Shown here one piece after another: positions 27,037-36,028 of a stretch of 64,000 nucleotides of DNA (the first letter of the stretch is position 1; each line of letters starts with the position of its first letter). The notes beneath the pieces were generated by a model that saw only the letters and a program-made list of their open reading frames with translations, had not been told where the DNA came from and ran no database searches. Source of the DNA: Chlamydiia bacterium (lineage in GTDB: Bacteria; Chlamydiota; Chlamydiia; Chlamydiales; GCA-2402025); the NCBI GenBank assembly GCA_030427725.1, contig JAUICV010000003.1:62001-126000 (forward strand), read 5' to 3'. Position numbers and translations under genes: made by a program.

Positions 27037-27978
27037 ATGGAAGAAAGTTCAAATAAAGAGAAGAGATCTTTTTTCAAAACGCCGTGGAAGGTGACAGCTC
27101 TTAGTGTTTTTGTTTTAGCTATCTTAGGCTTTGTCGGATTTAGCATCATTCATAGATCAGAGTATGTTTGGACAAATGATGCATTTGTTGAAGCATATGG
27201 AACAGACCTTAGCTCTAATGTTGTTGAAAAAGTCGTGAAGCTATTTGTTGATGAGGGAGAGTATGTAAAAAAAGGACAGAAAATAGCTTTGTTGGAAAAT
27301 AATGTCCCTGTAGCTCAAAAAACGGAAGCTCAAGCAAAGATTGTGAGTATGGAGCAGGAAATACAAGTAAAAAAAGCGAACTATCTTAAATTAAAAAGCG
27401 ATTACAAAAGGGCTCAAAAAAGCTTAAGCGATCATATTATCTCGACTCAAGATTTTGAACATGTTGAAAGGGATTTTCAAATGTCAAAAGCGGCTCTTAA
27501 ACTTTCTGTAGCAAACCTCAAATTAGCAGAGAAAAGTCTAGAGGTCATCGAAGCTAAATTAACGCATTACGAAATTTTTGCTCCCCATGATGGGATTATT
27601 GCAAAAAGGTGGGTTTGGTTTGGTGATGTTGTCCAGATGGGACAAAGCCTTTTTACGATGTATGATCTTGAAGATATTTGGGTTTTAGCAAATATAGAAG
27701 AGAAAAAAATAAGAAAGCTCAAGCTGAAAGATCGAGTAGAAATCCATATTGATGCCTATCCAGGACAAAAATTTTATGGGGAAATCTTTGCAATTAAAGG
27801 AGCCGCTGCTTCAAAATTCACGCTCGTTCCTCAAAATAATGCAACGGGAAACTATACAAAAGTTGAGCAAAGAGTCCCTGTGAAAATAAGTATTCGAAGA
27901 CCTAATGATTTCCCATCAAATAAGCCTTTGTATCTTTTCCCAGGAATGTCCGCTGAGATATACGTAAAGGTTAAATAA
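27037..27978 (+). CDS. EmrA/HlyD-type membrane fusion protein
   Basis: 313 residues: one N-terminal membrane anchor (ALSVFVLAILGFVGFSII, about 25-43), TNDAFVEAYGTDLSSNV as the lipoyl half-motif, VDEGEYVKKGQKIALLENN, a helical hairpin of about 90 residues, then IFAPHDGIIAKRWVWFGDVV, the second lipoyl half, and a C-terminal beta-barrel with HIDAYPGQKFYGEI. It links an inner-membrane transporter to TolC across the periplasm. The stop overlaps the start of the transporter gene (TAATG), and the gene follows the TolC-like gene by two bases. Confidence 0.92.
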   Translation: MEESSNKEKRSFFKTPWKVTALSVFVLAILGFVGFSIIHRSEYVWTNDAFVEAYGTDLSSNVVEKVVKLFVDEGEYVKKGQKIALLENNVPVAQKTEAQAKIVSMEQEIQVKKANYLKLKSDYKRAQKSLSDHIISTQDFEHVERDFQMSKAALKLSVANLKLAEKSLEVIEAKLTHYEIFAPHDGIIAKRWVWFGDVVQMGQSLFTMYDLEDIWVLANIEEKKIRKLKLKDRVEIHIDAYPGQKFYGEIFAIKGAAASKFTLVPQNNATGNYTKVEQRVPVKISIRRPNDFPSNKPLYLFPGMSAEIYVKVK

Positions 27979-29582
27979 TGCAAGGCATCAAAGAGAAGCT
28001 TAACTGGGTTCAGCCAGCTATTTTGCCAAAGGAATCTCTCTTAAGAAAGTTCATTTTACTAACATCGATTATCTTAGTTAACATCATTATTATTGTTGAG
28101 CTTATGGCTTCATCAATATCTATGAGTATTACGCAGGGTTATCTAGCGATAGACGATACAAAAACAGTATGGATAGACAATACATTTTTGCTGTTTCTGG
28201 GGATGTCTGTTCCGGTTGCGATCTATACTTCTAGAAAATATGGTTATAAGATTATGTTTTTCTTAGGGCTGTCTATTTTCTCTACTGGTTGTATTTTTAC
28301 AGGGCTTTCGACAAGTTTTTATGAATTGATTGTATTTAGGGCTTTAGCTGGAATTGGTGGTGGTTTAGTTTTCCCGGTGAGTTTAGCTGTTATTAAAAGA
28401 GCCTTTGAAGGATCTTTGCAAAGAATGGCTCTTTCAATTTATGTAGGAGTTGGTTTTGGTGGAGGGTTTATCATAGGGGCTCTTCTTGGGGGATTTTATG
28501 GACAGGCCTTGGAATGGAGAGAAGTCCATTATCTTTGTTTTAGCCTAGCTATCCCAAGTCTTTTTCTTATTTCAGCCTTTATGTATGAAACGCAAAAATA
28601 TCCAACCCACAAGTTTGATTTTTTGACATTCATTTGTTTTGCCATTTTCTTAGTGTCTACACTAACACTTTTGTCACAGGTTAAGGCTCCATGGAATACA
28701 GAAGGTTTTAGATCCTCTTTAGCTTGGGGCTGTTATATCTCCATGTTTTTATCGCAAGTCGTTATGTTAATTTGGTACCGCTATTCAAAAGCTCCGCTGT
28801 TTGAAATTTCATTGTTTAAAAATGTTAATTTCTGTGTTGCTTGTGTTTGCATGGCTTTTGTTGGAGTCATGTTTTTTGGAGCAACGCTTGTTGTTGTTTC
28901 TCTTATGGAAAAGGTGTTTGGATACGAGAGGCTTAAAATAGGCTACATGATAGCTATTTTTGGAGTGTCTTTTGTGATATCGGGAGCTCTTTCTAGTGCT
29001 CTTGTGCGGTTTATCAATTTGTACTTTGTTGTTGCTTTAGGGTTATTAGCGCTGTGTGTTAGTTCCTTTTTAACGCATTCTTTAACTTTGATAAGTTCAC
29101 CTAATGATATTGCTATTTTACTGATTTTACGAGGATGCGGTGTGGGCTTATCTTTAGGACCTCTTACGGCTATGGCTCTTAGAAATATCCCTGACGATTT
29201 AACAGGACAGGCGGCTGCGTTAGCTACAATCTTTAGGCAAGTTGGAGGAGCATTTGGAAGTTCTGCGATTTCACTTGTTGCCGTTGTAAGAAATGCTTTT
29301 CATACGGCGAGATTTGGGGAACAAATCAACCCATATTCGCCCCAGCTTCAAAATTATTTTAGAAAATTGGCTTTTGAAGTGGGGAAGGGAGAATCTTTGG
29401 AAGGGCTTTCTTCAGCAGAAGTATCGAAAAGTTATTTTATTGAAAACCTCAAGGGGCAGTCTTTACTGCTTTCATTTAATGATGCGTTTTATCTTTTTGG
29501 TTGGATTTTTATAGCTCTTATCTTGCTTGTTGTCACAATGGCTCTTATTAATAAAAACAAACCTTTCACTTTAAATAAATAA
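27978..29582 (+). CDS. EmrB-type DHA2 multidrug transporter (MFS)
   Basis: 534 residues with about 14 membrane helices. The N-terminus LLRKFILLTSIILVNIIIIV and the DHA2 motif A/C region FRALAGIGGGLVFPVSLAVIKRAFE match the EmrB/QacA (DHA2) group; ALRNIPDDLTGQAAALATIF, then RQVGGAFGSSAISLVA in the second half is the typical DHA2 C-domain motif. It is the proton-driven inner-membrane part of an EmrAB-TolC pump. All three genes are present and adjacent, so the system is probably complete. Substrates, whether host compounds or fatty acids, cannot be told. Confidence 0.93.
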   Translation: MQGIKEKLNWVQPAILPKESLLRKFILLTSIILVNIIIIVELMASSISMSITQGYLAIDDTKTVWIDNTFLLFLGMSVPVAIYTSRKYGYKIMFFLGLSIFSTGCIFTGLSTSFYELIVFRALAGIGGGLVFPVSLAVIKRAFEGSLQRMALSIYVGVGFGGGFIIGALLGGFYGQALEWREVHYLCFSLAIPSLFLISAFMYETQKYPTHKFDFLTFICFAIFLVSTLTLLSQVKAPWNTEGFRSSLAWGCYISMFLSQVVMLIWYRYSKAPLFEISLFKNVNFCVACVCMAFVGVMFFGATLVVVSLMEKVFGYERLKIGYMIAIFGVSFVISGALSSALVRFINLYFVVALGLLALCVSSFLTHSLTLISSPNDIAILLILRGCGVGLSLGPLTAMALRNIPDDLTGQAAALATIFRQVGGAFGSSAISLVAVVRNAFHTARFGEQINPYSPQLQNYFRKLAFEVGKGESLEGLSSAEVSKSYFIENLKGQSLLLSFNDAFYLFGWIFIALILLVVTMALINKNKPFTLNK

Positions 29583-29670
29583 ATTTACTCAAGAACTTTA
29601 ATTTTTTTGTAATATAATTTACTTTAATTTTTTTAAAAAAATAAAGATAATCCTCATTTAATAGTCTAAA

Positions 29671-29679
29671 TGCTATAAT
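29671..29679 (+). promoter_or_regulatory. Extended -10 promoter element upstream of 29716 gene
   Basis: TGCTATAAT fits the extended -10 consensus TGnTATAAT. It lies about 36 bases before the ATG at 29716, which has AGAAGG as ribosome site. No good -35 is seen, as expected for an extended -10 promoter. It probably drives the Inc-like gene alone, which ends at a strong terminator. Confidence 0.45.
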
Positions 29680-29715
29680 ATTTGTTCTTGTTTATGTTTT
29701 ACGTAGAAGGTGTTT

Positions 29716-30180
29716 ATGAGATTATCTTTAGTTAACGATAGTGAATCTGTTCATAACCAGGCTATATTCAATGGTTTGAGACCTTTTTTTACTGAAAAAA
29801 AGGATGCTCAGGATATTGAAAAAAAGCTTAGATCTTATGAAACAAGTGGGAAAATTTTGGCGGCTGTTGCAGGCGCTGGTGCAACTATTGTCGCAATAAG
29901 CCTTGTTTCAAAAGTATTTTTTCTAGGCCTTACTATTGCAGGTCTTACAGCTCTGAGCCTAATAGGCAGAGACTTTGTCATCGTTTCCAGAAATGCAAAA
30001 AAGATTGCTATGGAAAATGAAGATGAGAAGAAAAAAGTGTTCGTCGAACAATCTCAAGCAAAGGCAGTGCAAGTCAGAGAGTTTGTAAAAAAACTGTTTG
30101 AAAACACTTGGATCTTAGACAACTTTGAGTCAGTTGGTGTGTTTTACTTAACTAGAAAAGCAGCTCCAGCTTCTTTGTAA
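29716..30180 (+). CDS. Inc-like bilobed membrane protein
   Basis: 154 residues from ATG 29716 (AGAAGG seven bases upstream; GTG 29710 is two codons earlier and less likely). A polar N-terminal 45 residues is followed by a bilobed hydrophobic block at about 45-90 (AAVAGAGATIVAISLVSKVF, then FLGLTIAGLTALSLIG), then a charged helical C-terminal tail of about 65 residues. This is the layout of inclusion-membrane (Inc) proteins, in which both ends face the host cytosol. It has its own promoter-like element and terminator, so it is monocistronic, as many inc genes are. No named family recognised. Confidence 0.65.
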   Translation: MRLSLVNDSESVHNQAIFNGLRPFFTEKKDAQDIEKKLRSYETSGKILAAVAGAGATIVAISLVSKVFFLGLTIAGLTALSLIGRDFVIVSRNAKKIAMENEDEKKKVFVEQSQAKAVQVREFVKKLFENTWILDNFESVGVFYLTRKAAPASL

Positions 30181-30200
30181 ATAAAATTTACAGTTATATA

Positions 30201-30232
30201 AAAAAAACTCTGAACTAGTTCAGAGTTTTTTT
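30201..30232 (+). terminator. Intrinsic terminator after the Inc-like gene
   Basis: Perfect inverted repeat with 15-nt arms (AAAAAAACTCTGAAC and its complement) and a 2-nt loop, ending in TTTTTTT. The stem core is CTCTGAAC/GTTCAGAG. Position 21 bases after the stop fits the 29716-30180 gene. Confidence 0.85.
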
Positions 30233-30367
30233 GTTATTAAAATTAAAAGTTTAATTTTGTTCTTGTGCTTATTTAGTCCGTGGTTTTTTAGGCGGTTTAT
30301 GTTATTATATCTCCAAGATTACAACTTTTCTCCTTTAGAAGAGAATGTTAAGGTTTAAGAGGTTTCT

Positions 30368-31741
30368 ATGAGCTTTTCTATTTCAAAAGCCGCTGAGTTA
30401 ATCAGAGATAAACATATTTTTGCCCTTGAGGGCAATCTTGGGGGTCAAGTTTTGTTTGTGAAACAAAAAGATCCTTTTTCACGAGTTCAAAAAAGACAAA
30501 CAGGTAACCTCCTTCATAAATTGGCGGTAAAGGCATTGAATGAGGCTAATCCTTCAGCAAGTGAGCTGTCTGATATTACTTATCAATATGTTAGAAGACA
30601 TGTAGAGCCTTTGCATGGGAAAACCATGCAGTCTTATAATAGTTATGCTTTGCTTTTTAAAAATGCTATTTCTCCGACAAAGCTTGCGGACGTAGAACGC
30701 AAGCAACGATTTTCAGGATTTAATCCACTGACAAGTGATGAGCTAGATAAAGAAATTCTTTGGAAAGAGCTTATTGATCAAAACAAGTTACATTATGCTA
30801 TCAATACTTCTGGAGTTAAACTCGATTCATCAAAGTTATCGCTTCCAATTCAAGGAGAAATTGTTAGCCTTGAAGATCTAGAGATTTCTAAAGATGAAGC
30901 TAAGCAACAATTTGTTTGGTCAAATTCAGGGAAAGAGGTTTTTAGAACAAGCTACAATAGTAAGTTGGAAGGGTATCATTTCCATGGAATTTCTGGAATA
31001 TTGCCTGGAACGTCAACAAAACCTTCAAGAGAGTTCCTCCACGCTCCATTTAGTAAAACAGATCCAAGTGGTGAGTACAAAGTTTTGATTTGTAGTGCGA
31101 TAAATAATCCTGGTGTCCCGAGATTTATGGGACCTCACTCTTTTATAGGACTCGAAGATCCCCAAGGTAACCAAACCTATTATGGGCAAACGATGAACTC
31201 TTCCCTTCAGATGTCTGTAGAGAACCCAGATCGTTATAAAAGCTTACCAGCGACGACCTATATTAATACTGAAGTAAAAAAGACTATTACGAAGGAAAGC
31301 TTTGAGAAACTTCGAGCTGATTTTGAAAAAGATATGCTTGATGGATTACAGGGCTCTTCATACTTTAAAAATAACTGCTCTGGATATGTTGTGAAAAAAG
31401 CGGCATCAGTGGGCATAAAGATTGAAGCGGAAGTTTCGAACACGGAGTGGCTTTATCTAAACTTTATTTATCTATTACCAAAATTTTTGGCTAAGCCGTT
31501 GAAGAGAGGATATGAAAGTTTACCGAGTTATTTTAGAAAAGCGCTACATTTTATAGCCTTTCCGTTCTATGCGGCTTCTGTAATTGCTAATTTAGTGATA
31601 TGGTCATCTGGGTTTTTCTATAAAACCGTTCGTAAAGATATTTCACTTTTGGATATTTTCTTCAGACCATGGAGAGTTCATTCTAACCATCCGATTAAAC
31701 TGTATGAGTGGCAACAAAAACAACTTAAAGGAGCAAAGTAA
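30368..31741 (+). CDS. Effector-like protein with C-terminal H...NC papain-like module and membrane anchor
   Basis: 457 residues, no named family. N-terminal 1-200 is polar and mainly helical. From about 240 a module appears with GPHSFIGLED (His257), then YYGQT, and NNCSGYVVKKAASVG (Cys337), followed by a hydrophobic segment (about 393-420, HFIAFPFYAASVIANLVIWS) and an end SNHPIKLYEWQQK. His before Cys with an NC-x-x-(F/Y)-V context resembles circularly permuted papain-like folds such as PPPDE/DeSI, LRAT or YiiX. This is inferred from motif order only. The downstream protein carries the same module with the same spacing of parts. The genes overlap by one base, so they are co-translated; a membrane-bound cysteine protease or acyltransferase effector is the working idea. 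Confidence 0.7.
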   Translation: MSFSISKAAELIRDKHIFALEGNLGGQVLFVKQKDPFSRVQKRQTGNLLHKLAVKALNEANPSASELSDITYQYVRRHVEPLHGKTMQSYNSYALLFKNAISPTKLADVERKQRFSGFNPLTSDELDKEILWKELIDQNKLHYAINTSGVKLDSSKLSLPIQGEIVSLEDLEISKDEAKQQFVWSNSGKEVFRTSYNSKLEGYHFHGISGILPGTSTKPSREFLHAPFSKTDPSGEYKVLICSAINNPGVPRFMGPHSFIGLEDPQGNQTYYGQTMNSSLQMSVENPDRYKSLPATTYINTEVKKTITKESFEKLRADFEKDMLDGLQGSSYFKNNCSGYVVKKAASVGIKIEAEVSNTEWLYLNFIYLLPKFLAKPLKRGYESLPSYFRKALHFIAFPFYAASVIANLVIWSSGFFYKTVRKDISLLDIFFRPWRVHSNHPIKLYEWQQKQLKGAK

Positions 31742-34700
31742 TGGAAACTAGATCTTCAGCAGCTAGACCCCCTAGTGTTTGTTCTATATTAGATGAATCG
31801 ATTACAAAACTTGGCTATAAATTTCACGATGCGGCCCTTCCAGAAAATGAGCTTTTAAGTCATGTAAGTTGGATGAATGTTGAAGAGCTTAGCGATGCCG
31901 AAAAAAACACATACGAAATTAAAGAAATCCAGCCATTAGTTTTAATTATTCAGTGGTTATTTGAAGGTATAAAAAATGTTATCCAAACTTGGTGGCACAA
32001 AGCAGAAATTCAAGAGGAGAATGAAGTTTTACTTCAGTGTCATTTCTTGAAGAATAATGGCCATTTAAGTCCAAAGACGTTTTTAGAGCTTAAAAAGAAC
32101 ATTCATGATGCTAAACGTTTTAAAGAGCTGACTAACGCTGAAATAGATCGCTTAAAAGAATCTGGATTTATCGACACGAAGGCATATAGAGCTATGAAAA
32201 GCTTGCTTGTCAGTGAAAGAACTAAAGATGTTTGGATTTATGTAAATACAATTTCTGTCTTAAACCAGCTAACAGACAATATCGAAACGGTCAAAGAGCT
32301 TTTAGGTCCTAAAGAGGCTCTAGAGTTATATAGCACACTAGAATCAGCTTATAAAACGTCAATTTTTGAAAATCAAGCGTCATCCAAACTCCAAAATCTT
32401 TTAGCTAGAGTGCAGATTACTTTATGGATGAATTCATTTGCTCCTGAGCAAGACGGAATGAACAGAGAAGATAGCTTTGTTCTTAAAGACTTAAGAAGAT
32501 CTTTAGCAAAAGATGATCAAAAAGGATTTCAGGAAGCCTTAAAAGATTTCTACGAGTACCATGCAGAAACAACCTCTAGCCCCTTGCAAGGTTATTACTA
32601 TCAAGAAATGGCAGCCTCTTTGAAGAATTTAATCAATGGAAATGTTTTTGTTCACCTCTCTCATGCGTTAATGACAGAAACATATGTGAATCAGTGGAGC
32701 CAAGAGTTTGCTTCTCTTCACAAAAAAATTCTTTCTCTTGATGATAATTCTATCGATAAAGAGCAACTAAACCAGCTAAAAGAAAAATTGAGTAAACTGT
32801 ACTCAATTTTTGGTCATGTTTTAGAGGGCGAGAAAGAGTTTTTAAGCTCAGATATATTTTATTCAAAAGTCTACGGCGATCTAAGGCAGAGATGGCAAGA
32901 AATCTCTGATAAATTGCATCAATTCAATGGTGGAGAAATTTCTGCACATGAGATGTGCGGTTGTATCAATCAAAAACTTGCTGAAAATGCTTCAAAACCA
33001 TGGCCTCAAACAGCGACAACTGTTCTTAATGCGTCTAATAACGATAGGGCATTTCATAGTGATGAACCTTTAAAGAAAAAGGTTTTAAGTTTCACATGCA
33101 CTTGGGGAGGAGGTCATAAAGCTGCAGCATCAGCTTTAGAACAATATCTTGGGAAAAAGAATTACCATTTTACTTCTGTAGACCTTCCTCAGGAAACACT
33201 CCTTTCTGAAGATCCACTCCAGAAGCTTTTAGGCGGAAATTTTAGTATCGCAAAGCTTCACAATACACTTTGCGCTAATAAAGCATTCAAGACTGTGGAG
33301 ATGATTAGAAAACTAGGGTCAAAGATGGGATCTACAGCAATATGTCCAACTAAAAGACGTTTAGTAATGCAAAGAATCTTGATGGAAAGACCTGATGTGA
33401 TTTTTGTTAATTATTCCGCCCATTTAGATATCCTTCTCTCTGTTGCAGAAGAGTTAGGTATTCCTGTTGTGTATCAGGCTACAGATTTACATCAAACTTA
33501 TGACAATTGGACGATAAAGCCGAACTCAAAGCATTTCAAGCTATTAATTCCAGCAGCTGATGAAAAGATATGGGGCTCATTTAAGGCTCCTGTTGGAAAG
33601 GATCAAGTTGTTAATCTCGGCTACCCTTCAAGGCCTGAATTTATCAAAGATTATTCTGCTGAAGCGCTAGATAAGATTTATGAAAAATATGAGCTTCCAA
33701 AAGATAAAAAACTTGTCATGATGATGAATGGAGCCTTAGGAAGTGACTATAAAACTTCTCAGGCAAAACAAATAATCTCTCAGCTTCGCTCAGGAAAGTA
33801 TGATGATGCTCATTTTGTTGTTGTCTGTGGGAAAAGTGTAGATTTATTTAGGAAGTTAAAAAGTGAGCTAAAAAGGCATAACTTAGAGCATAAGATGACT
33901 GTCTGTGGCTTTATTAGCGATCCAGAGGATATGGCGAAGTTAATGAATGTTTCCCAGTGTATCGTTACAAAACCAGGTGGTGGAACAGTTGCTGAAGCGC
34001 TTTATACAAAGCTTAGAATGGTCTTAGAAAGAGGTCCAAAAAATGGACTTCCTTGGGAAGACTTCACTTGCGATTGGATTGAAAACAAAGGTCTTGGTCA
34101 GGGATTTAGATCTACTAAAGGGTTAATTAAGGCACTAGATGCTGAGTTGAGCAAGCCGAAAAGTACAATAGATTTTAGGCCAGAGGTCCCTCAGCCAAAA
34201 GCGTACTTTGATCTTGTAAATCAAATGATTGAAGCTGCTGAAAAAGATAAGGATTATTTTTCCAAGCGTAAGAGTTGGTCTGAAGAGCTTAGTGTGCCAT
34301 TTTATGCAAGTCCAGAGGCTGCTAAGGGATATCGTATTGAATCAGCACAAATCCAGCTAAACCAAGCTTTAAAAGAAGGAGCTTTTGCAAAAGATTTTTC
34401 TATAAGTAAAGAAGTGGAAAGACATCTCTTTGAATTAAAGCCTGTTGCTCTGAACTTTAAGAATATGAAGTTAGAAAAGGCTGAAAAATTTAGTCAAGTA
34501 GATAGCTTATTGTTTACTCAAAAACTGACATCGCAATTCGAAAGTTTAATATCTAAAGATATAGATCGGTTGATTCCATCTAAACAAAGTGAAGTAAAGC
34601 TTGAAAAACTTTTAGTTATGACATCTTTTTTCTTAAAGCAGATGAATTTGAGGTTTGAAAACGGGAAAATTTCCAAAAAACAACTGATTAAAGAGATTTC

Positions 34701-35967
34701 TAAGCTTGACCGTTTAGCTCTTCTGTTAAGAATTAAAATGGCTCAAGCTCAACGGTTAGAATCTGAAGAAGCGTTTGATGCCTTTAAGTGGATTTCTGAA
34801 AGGTTAACTCATTTGAATAAGGATGAAACAGATAGAAAAAAGGTTGTTTCTAGCTTATCAATGTTATACGAAACTAAAATAGCAAGAGAGGATCTCTCAA
34901 AGTGGCTTTTAGAAAAAACATCCAGAGCGAGGAAAAATAAAACAGAGGAATACATCCTCGGTTCAAAAGAAGCGATTCTCTCATTTGTATTGCATCCACT
35001 TTCAATTGACTTTGTAAAAGATCTTAAAATCCATCGCAGCGTTTCAGCGTATAATCAAAAGCTTGAAGTTAGTAAAACAACAGGTGATTTAAAGATAAAA
35101 GTTAATGGCCGGTTTCAAAGGGTTGCTAAAGTTAAAGATAGCTACAGTTTTTTCCAAAATAGAATTGTAAATAAGGAAGGAAAGGAAGTTGTATACACGG
35201 AAAGATCAGGTCTAAAAAATGGTACATTTGTAGACTGGGACAATAAGATTCCCGTCTTTCTAGATACAAAAACTCCTAGAGAAAAACCTGCTTTAGAGAT
35301 TAGAACGGTTTTAGGTAAAGAAAGCCATGCGTATATCAGGGTTTATGCGACAGATGGTAAAGTGTATAGCGTAGGAAAATTCTGGGATAGAGATGTTAAT
35401 CTTCCAGGAATTGAAGGAGGGTTATTAAAAACGATTCCAGCTATGTTGTCAGTTGATCTTCATGAGTTCTTGCCAGAGGAATCTGATATTAAAGCTACAA
35501 CTATTGATTTAACTGAAGATCAGTTTACAACGGTTATGAATGAGATCGTTGAAGTTCAAAAAAACTTCAGAAAACAAGAGGGTGGATACAACTTGATGAA
35601 CGCAAACTGTACCGATTTTGTTAGACACATTGCGGGAAAAGTTGGGCTAAAAATTGATACAAAAATCAGCGTTTTCGAATATTTAACTTCAATCTCAAGA
35701 AAAAGACCTAAGCTTAGAAAGCTTCTTTATAAAAACAAATGGATTCGGTACGTATCTAATGTATTCTTATATCCGATAGCTCTAGCAACAAACATGCTTT
35801 TATATATGCTAGGAGCTCATAAAGTTCGGGGAGAAGCGGGGCTTAGAAAAGCTAGGATCCTGAAATCTTGGAAAGATATTATCGATCCATTTTCTGGTTC
35901 TGTTGATCATCCACAAACCATCAGAACTTGGCAGGAAATCAGAGAAGAAACCTTAAGAAGTGCTTAG
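31741..35967 (+). CDS. Giant protein: MGDG-synthase-like glycosyltransferase fused to H...NC papain-like module
   Basis: 1408 residues. Residues 1-430 are helical with no recognised family. From about 446 lies a GT28-type glycosyltransferase: TWGGGHKAAASAL (His459) as in MGDG synthase/UgtP, RPDVIFVNYSAHLDILLSV, GYPSRPEF, LVMMMNGALGSDYK, and TKPGGGTVAEAL (about 742-753). Next comes a helical region (about 830-1130) and then a C-terminal module with SHAYIRVYATDGKVYSVG (His1196) and YNLMNANCTDFVRHIAGKVG (Cys1290), a hydrophobic anchor (about 1337-1357) and DHPQTIRTWQEI. Y-N-L-x-x-x-N-C-x-x-F is close to PPPDE/DeSI and LRAT enzymes. It begins at the final base of the gene before it. A lipid glycosylation plus a protease or acyl-transfer role is inferred; nothing was tested. 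Confidence 0.72.
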   Translation: METRSSAARPPSVCSILDESITKLGYKFHDAALPENELLSHVSWMNVEELSDAEKNTYEIKEIQPLVLIIQWLFEGIKNVIQTWWHKAEIQEENEVLLQCHFLKNNGHLSPKTFLELKKNIHDAKRFKELTNAEIDRLKESGFIDTKAYRAMKSLLVSERTKDVWIYVNTISVLNQLTDNIETVKELLGPKEALELYSTLESAYKTSIFENQASSKLQNLLARVQITLWMNSFAPEQDGMNREDSFVLKDLRRSLAKDDQKGFQEALKDFYEYHAETTSSPLQGYYYQEMAASLKNLINGNVFVHLSHALMTETYVNQWSQEFASLHKKILSLDDNSIDKEQLNQLKEKLSKLYSIFGHVLEGEKEFLSSDIFYSKVYGDLRQRWQEISDKLHQFNGGEISAHEMCGCINQKLAENASKPWPQTATTVLNASNNDRAFHSDEPLKKKVLSFTCTWGGGHKAAASALEQYLGKKNYHFTSVDLPQETLLSEDPLQKLLGGNFSIAKLHNTLCANKAFKTVEMIRKLGSKMGSTAICPTKRRLVMQRILMERPDVIFVNYSAHLDILLSVAEELGIPVVYQATDLHQTYDNWTIKPNSKHFKLLIPAADEKIWGSFKAPVGKDQVVNLGYPSRPEFIKDYSAEALDKIYEKYELPKDKKLVMMMNGALGSDYKTSQAKQIISQLRSGKYDDAHFVVVCGKSVDLFRKLKSELKRHNLEHKMTVCGFISDPEDMAKLMNVSQCIVTKPGGGTVAEALYTKLRMVLERGPKNGLPWEDFTCDWIENKGLGQGFRSTKGLIKALDAELSKPKSTIDFRPEVPQPKAYFDLVNQMIEAAEKDKDYFSKRKSWSEELSVPFYASPEAAKGYRIESAQIQLNQALKEGAFAKDFSISKEVERHLFELKPVALNFKNMKLEKAEKFSQVDSLLFTQKLTSQFESLISKDIDRLIPSKQSEVKLEKLLVMTSFFLKQMNLRFENGKISKKQLIKEISKLDRLALLLRIKMAQAQRLESEEAFDAFKWISERLTHLNKDETDRKKVVSSLSMLYETKIAREDLSKWLLEKTSRARKNKTEEYILGSKEAILSFVLHPLSIDFVKDLKIHRSVSAYNQKLEVSKTTGDLKIKVNGRFQRVAKVKDSYSFFQNRIVNKEGKEVVYTERSGLKNGTFVDWDNKIPVFLDTKTPREKPALEIRTVLGKESHAYIRVYATDGKVYSVGKFWDRDVNLPGIEGGLLKTIPAMLSVDLHEFLPEESDIKATTIDLTEDQFTTVMNEIVEVQKNFRKQEGGYNLMNANCTDFVRHIAGKVGLKIDTKISVFEYLTSISRKRPKLRKLLYKNKWIRYVSNVFLYPIALATNMLLYMLGAHKVRGEAGLRKARILKSWKDIIDPFSGSVDHPQTIRTWQEIREETLRSA

Positions 35968-35989
35968 AGATTCTTTTTCTAGATATTTA

Positions 35990-36028
35990 ATTCTCTAGTC
36001 CTTATCTAAAAGGATATGACTAGAGAAT
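35990..36028 (+). promoter_or_regulatory. Hairpin enclosing ribosome site and start codon of trmH
   Basis: ATTCTCTAGT (35990-35999) pairs with ACTAGAGAAT (36019-36028); inside it CCTT (36000-36003) pairs with AAGG (36010-36013), the ribosome-binding purines, leaving ATATG with the start codon in a bulge. If it forms, translation of trmH would be limited and could be temperature- or protein-dependent. Confidence 0.4.
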
